From positions 1 to 8,031 of the forward strand of contig USKC01000134.1 of NCBI GenBank assembly GCA_900555195.1: a stretch of DNA of 8,031 bases, in the 5' to 3' direction. Below, in pieces: positions 7,015-8,031 of the stretch. Under the pieces are notes generated by a model that did not search any database, was not told the origin of the DNA, and worked only from the letters and a program-made list of their open reading frames with translations. Position 1 is the stretch's first letter; the number at the start of each line of letters is the position of its first letter. The stretch comes from an uncultured Lachnospiraceae bacterium. Lineage in GTDB: Bacteria; Bacillota; Clostridia; Lachnospirales; Lachnospiraceae. Made by a program: the position numbers and the translations under genes.

Positions 7015-7829
7015 CCGCAGCACAGGCCGTTTCCCTCTCCCGCCGTTCAAAAAAAGACGGCGGGAGGCGTCTCCATCTGCTGGATCTGATCCGGGGCATC
7101 ACCCTTTTGTCCATGATCGCCTATCACGGTTCTTATGACCTGGTCTACCATTATGGGCTTCCCATTCCCGGATATACCGGCCTGCCGGGCTATCTGTGGC
7201 AGCAAAGCATCTGCTGGACGTTCCTGTTTCTCTCCGGCTTCTGCTTCAGCCTGGGCCGCCCTGTGCGCGGTCATCAGTTCCGCCGCGGGCTTCTTCTGTC
7301 CGCATGCGGCCTTCTCATCACCGCGGTCCTTGCCATCGTCATGCCGGATTCCATCGTCATTATGGGAATCTTAAGCTTTTTTGGCCTCGCCGTACTTCTG
7401 ACGGCCCTGCTTTTTCCCCTACTTCGGCGCATTCCGCCGCTTGTCGGGCTTATAGGCTGTGCCTTTCTGTTTTTCCTCACAAGAGATATCCCTTCCGGCT
7501 ACCTGGGTTTTGAAGGACTGCGCCTTGCCGCCCTTCCCGACTCGCTTTACCAGGGAATTCCCATGATGATCCTCGGTTTCCCTTATCCCGGTTTCTTCTC
7601 TACGGATTATTTCCCCCTCCTGCCCTGGATTTTCCTCTTCTGGAGCGGTACTTTTACCTGGCGCGCCTTTTTTGAAGGGCGGCCGGAGCGGCAGAAAGCC
7701 CTGCTTTCACACAGCTTCTGCCCGCCCCTGGAATCCATCGGGAGCCACACGCTCATCCTCTACATGCTCCATCAGCCCGTTCTGATGGCTCTCTTCACCC
7801 TGCTGGCCCAAATCGGAATTCTCGCCTGA
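7011..7829 (+). CDS. DUF1624 / heparan-alpha-glucosaminide N-acetyltransferase-like membrane protein
   Basis: A 272-residue, mostly hydrophobic protein with about seven predicted membrane helices. After a basic N-terminus comes the family signature LHLLDLIRGITLLSMIAYHG (21-40), with His39 and Asp43 at conserved positions. Other family blocks are WQQSICWTFLFLSGF (63-77), DYFPLLPWIFLFWSG (199-213) and SHTLILYMLHQPV (245-257). This family is related to HGSNAT and other transmembrane acyltransferases, which pass an acyl group across the membrane to a sugar acceptor; bacterial DUF1624 members are largely uncharacterised. Its start overlaps the YfhO stop by four bases, so the two are probably co-translated, which favours a role in acylating the same glycan or lipid-linked sugar. 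That role is inferred; the family assignment is good. The length is normal and the stop is clean. Confidence 0.85.
   Translation: MTAAQAVSLSRRSKKDGGRRLHLLDLIRGITLLSMIAYHGSYDLVYHYGLPIPGYTGLPGYLWQQSICWTFLFLSGFCFSLGRPVRGHQFRRGLLLSACGLLITAVLAIVMPDSIVIMGILSFFGLAVLLTALLFPLLRRIPPLVGLIGCAFLFFLTRDIPSGYLGFEGLRLAALPDSLYQGIPMMILGFPYPGFFSTDYFPLLPWIFLFWSGTFTWRAFFEGRPERQKALLSHSFCPPLESIGSHTLILYMLHQPVLMALFTLLAQIGILA
7037..7066 (+). other. Strong intragenic hairpin near the start of the DUF1624 gene
   Basis: CTCCCGCCGT (7037-7046) is exactly complementary to 7057-7066 with a 10-base loop containing a run of seven A (7049-7055). The 10-bp GC-rich perfect stem lies 26-55 bases into the coding sequence, in the segment for the basic N-terminus (Ser-Arg-Arg...Gly-Gly-Arg-Arg). 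It may tune translation or message processing at the coupled junction, or it may be chance in Arg/Gly/Pro-type codons. Confidence 0.5.
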
Positions 7830-7864
7830 AGAAAGCACACAAGCTGCATGTCAAGGACTATACG

Positions 7865-7892
7865 AGGCCGTCTCCCGCGTGGTGCCTTTTTT
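7865..7892 (+). terminator. Candidate rho-independent terminator of the operon
   Basis: AGGC (7865-7868) can pair with GCCT (7884-7887), with only a little further pairing inside, followed directly by a six-T run (7887-7892). It lies about 35 bases after the last stop codon, where an operon end is expected. The stem is short and imperfect, so the call rests largely on position and the T run. Confidence 0.4.
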
Positions 7893-7897
7893 CGTAC

Positions 7898-7956
7898 AAA
7901 AAATGCGCCCGGATTGCAGCCAGGCCTCCTGTATCCCTCCGCATCCGCACGGGCGC
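7898..7956 (-). terminator. Inverted repeat with T run on the minus strand, possible terminator for a gene to the right
   Basis: GCGCCCG (7905-7911) and CGGGCGC (7950-7956) form a perfect 7-bp stem. Further imperfect pairing extends it inward (GATTGC with GCATC). On the minus strand the structure is followed by an A and six T (7898-7903). It could end a converging gene beyond the window. Against this, all three minus-strand frames are open from the window edge through the structure, so no stop codon is visible just before it. No gene was called in 7830-8031. Confidence 0.3.
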
Positions 7957-8031
7957 TTCCCTGTCCGCATCTGCCCGGCTTGTGGGAAGGCCCTCTGTCC
8001 TTTGAAACGCAGTCCGGCCCGTGCCCTGCCA

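Noticed and set aside
7903..8031. Plus-strand open frame running off the right edge, with a CPAC-type cysteine pair
   Set aside because: There is no ribosome binding site before the ATG (an A run and T run precede it), and it coincides with the inverted repeat. The zinc-ribbon-like pattern is too short to support a gene.

Overview
The window looks like chromosomal DNA from a Gram-positive gut anaerobe of the Clostridia, most likely a Lachnospiraceae relative. This is an inference from the moderately GC-rich composition, strong AGGAGG-type ribosome binding sites, sigma-A type promoters, and the protein families present (an LTA-synthase-like sulfatase, a YfhO membrane protein, a DUF1624 membrane protein and a two-part GNAT protein). 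No rRNA, tRNA, CRISPR array, transposase or phage gene was seen.

Layout. The left quarter is on the minus strand. It holds a membrane-anchored MORN-repeat protein that runs off the left edge (1-1057), with its own extended -10 promoter and a structured leader, and upstream of it a GNAT-family acetyltransferase (1211-2104). A divergent intergenic region of about 280 bases follows. It contains two adjacent strong palindromes (2205-2276) and a near-consensus promoter (TTGACA, 17 bases, TAGAAT) firing rightward. The rest is a plus-strand three-gene operon: an LTA synthase family protein (2385-4268), a YfhO family protein (4288-7014) and a DUF1624/HGSNAT-like multi-pass membrane protein (7011-7829). 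The gaps are 19 bases and then a 4-base ATGA overlap. A weak plus-strand terminator and an inverted repeat pointing the other way close the window.

How the genes may work together. LtaS-type enzymes build polyglycerolphosphate chains outside the membrane from phosphatidylglycerol. Characterised YfhO proteins act with lipid-linked sugars in glycosylating such polymers. DUF1624 proteins resemble transmembrane acyltransferases. The operon therefore reads as a compact cassette for making and decorating an anionic cell-surface polymer. The GT2 enzyme (CsbB-like) that usually charges the lipid carrier for YfhO is not in the window. The joint role is an inference from family membership and gene order. 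The MORN and GNAT genes have no evident link to the operon.
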